Shown here: in pieces, positions 63,103 to 64,000 of the stretch | Position numbering within the stretch: position 1 is the stretch's first letter | Layout: each line of letters starts with the position of its first letter | DNA from: Xenorhabdus thuongxuanensis | GTDB lineage: Bacteria > Pseudomonadota > Gammaproteobacteria > Enterobacterales > Enterobacteriaceae | Length of the DNA: 64,000 bases | NCBI RefSeq assembly: GCF_001908095.1 | Contig: NZ_MKGR01000008.1 | Span: 1-64,000 of the forward strand | Direction: 5' to 3' | The notes under the pieces: model-generated | What the model was told of the DNA's origin: nothing | Seen by the model: the letters and a program-made list of their open reading frames with translations, nothing else | Databases searched by the model: none | Made by a program: the position numbers and the translations under genes

Positions 63103-64000
63103 ATGAGAGAGAATAATGTTTCCGTCGTCAGAATAAAGAGGCGTAAAAAACATGATTCGAACCATGCCGGTGGATCATGGAAGATTGCTTATGCTGATTT
63201 TATGACTGCAATGATGGCATTCTTTTTAGTTATGTGGTTGGTATCGATAGCTAGTCCACAGGAATTGACCAGTATTGCAGAATATTTCCGTACTCCTTTG
63301 CAAGTAGCAATCAACCAGGGACAGAAAAGTGGCGATAGCACCAACCCGATCCCTGGGGGAGGGGATGATATTTTCCAACAGGATGGGGAAGTTTTCCGCC
63401 AATCTAATGTAGTTGAAACTAAAGAAGAAACTCGTCGCTTAAATCGGTTACACCAGCAACTTGACCAATTGATTATTACCGATCCTCGCCTTAAAGAGCT
63501 GCGTCCTCACCTATTAATTGACATGATGGATGAAGGTTTGCGTATTCAGATTATCGATCGAGAAAATCGCCCGATGTTTATGATTGGCAGTTCAAAGGTT
63601 GAAAGTCACATGAGCGATATCTTGCGGGCAATTGCGCCGATCTTGAACGATATTTCAAACAAAATCAGCCTTTCTGGTCATACCGATAATTTACAGTATG
63701 CTAACGGTCAGCGGGGTTACAGCAATTGGGAGCTTTCTTCCGATCGTGCCAATGCATCAAGGCGTGAACTGCTGATAGGTGGTCTGGATGAGGCCAAAGT
63801 TCTGAGAGTTGTGGGTATGGCATCTACTGTGAACATGCAGAAAGATATCGATCCTAATGCGCCGGTTAACCGTCGTATCAGTATTATTGTATTAAATAAA
63901 GATGCAGAAAGAAGGATTGAGCAGGAAAACAGTGGCGGTAACGCCATGACCGCTAACAATAGTATGGATATGCAAGAAGTCATCAGAATGGATTCAAATG
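63103..64000 (+). CDS. motB: MotB, flagellar stator anchor (cut by window end)
   Basis: From the ATG at 63103, two bases after the motA stop, 299 codons are open to the end of the window. K-R-R-K-K-H, then [20 protein letters not shown] with the proton-carrying Asp, and a C-terminal OmpA-like peptidoglycan-binding domain ([29 protein letters not shown]) identify MotB. Only the last residues are missing. Confidence 0.95.
   Translation, partial: MRENNVSVVRIKRRKKHDSNHAGGSWKIAYADFMTAMMAFFLVMWLVSIASPQELTSIAEYFRTPLQVAINQGQKSGDSTNPIPGGGDDIFQQDGEVFRQSNVVETKEETRRLNRLHQQLDQLIITDPRLKELRPHLLIDMMDEGLRIQIIDRENRPMFMIGSSKVESHMSDILRAIAPILNDISNKISLSGHTDNLQYANGQRGYSNWELSSDRANASRRELLIGGLDEAKVLRVVGMASTVNMQKDIDPNAPVNRRISIIVLNKDAERRIEQENSGGNAMTANNSMDMQEVIRMDSN

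Overview
The window looks like a chromosome segment of an enterobacterium of the Morganellaceae, most likely Photorhabdus or Xenorhabdus. The core genes are enterobacterial with conserved neighbourhoods (serT-tusE-yccX-hspQ-yccU-mgsA-helD; lpxL-trhO; bssS-pyrC; flhDC-motAB), and the accessory part is large, decayed in places and rich in small-molecule and phage genes. Genus is an inference from gene content, not a database match.

Layout. (1) 1-3953: the integrase end of a P2-like prophage running off the left edge (Cox-like protein, ribbon-helix-helix protein, two tandem CI-type repressors, an exported cargo protein, P2-type integrase). (2) 4058-26687: a composite island starting at a tRNA-Leu 3' fragment followed by a P4-type integrase. 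It holds an array of four variable-stem hairpins, AlpA, a ribbon-helix-helix repressor with its operator, a deleted and frameshifted P4-type primase, a P4-ori-like patch, and an IS200-like element that truncates the first gene of a seven-to-eight-gene biosynthetic operon (10267-18902). After it come an Integrase_1-type recombinase, a C4-like antisense RNA with its target ahead of a Ner-like regulator, and a complete QatABCD anti-phage operon on the minus strand. (3) 26687-27200: terminator, integrase arm-type repeats, a 7-codon remnant of a second P4-type integrase and tRNA-Ser(UGA). (4) 27381-31664: core genes. (5) 31944-44462: accessory stretch with an IS1 remnant, a broken ATPase gene, a cmlA-like exporter behind a leader-peptide attenuator, an orphan nqrE, a lambda-like repressor/Cro pair with three evenly spaced operators, a NADAR pseudogene, three alpha/beta hydrolases, lldD, a PhzF-family gene and three tandem paralogous exported proteins. 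(6) 44639-56371: LysE exporter, LysR regulator, peptide transporter, lpxL, trhO, a broken LuxR-type regulator, bssS, pyrC, four tRNA-Asn genes, ylaC and a cold-shock gene. (7) 57128-59612: mgtC followed by a badly decayed mgtB. (8) 59613-64000: a long AT-rich flhDC control region with a consensus CRP site, then flhD, flhC, motA and motB (cut by the window end).

Working together. The biosynthetic operon is translationally coupled: most genes overlap by ATGA, GTGA or TAATG. It encodes a DRE-TIM (homocitrate-synthase-like) lyase fused to a cupin, a SAM methyltransferase, an AMP-forming ligase, a glutamine-dependent AsnB-like amidotransferase, a TauD/clavaminate-synthase-like oxygenase, an MFS exporter and a thioesterase-like hydrolase. 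I read this as a pathway to a small amidated, oxidised metabolite that is exported. I do not recognise the product, and the truncated leading oxygenase suggests this copy may be impaired. The Qat operon and the mobile elements make 4-27 kb a defence and metabolite island on a P4-like chassis.
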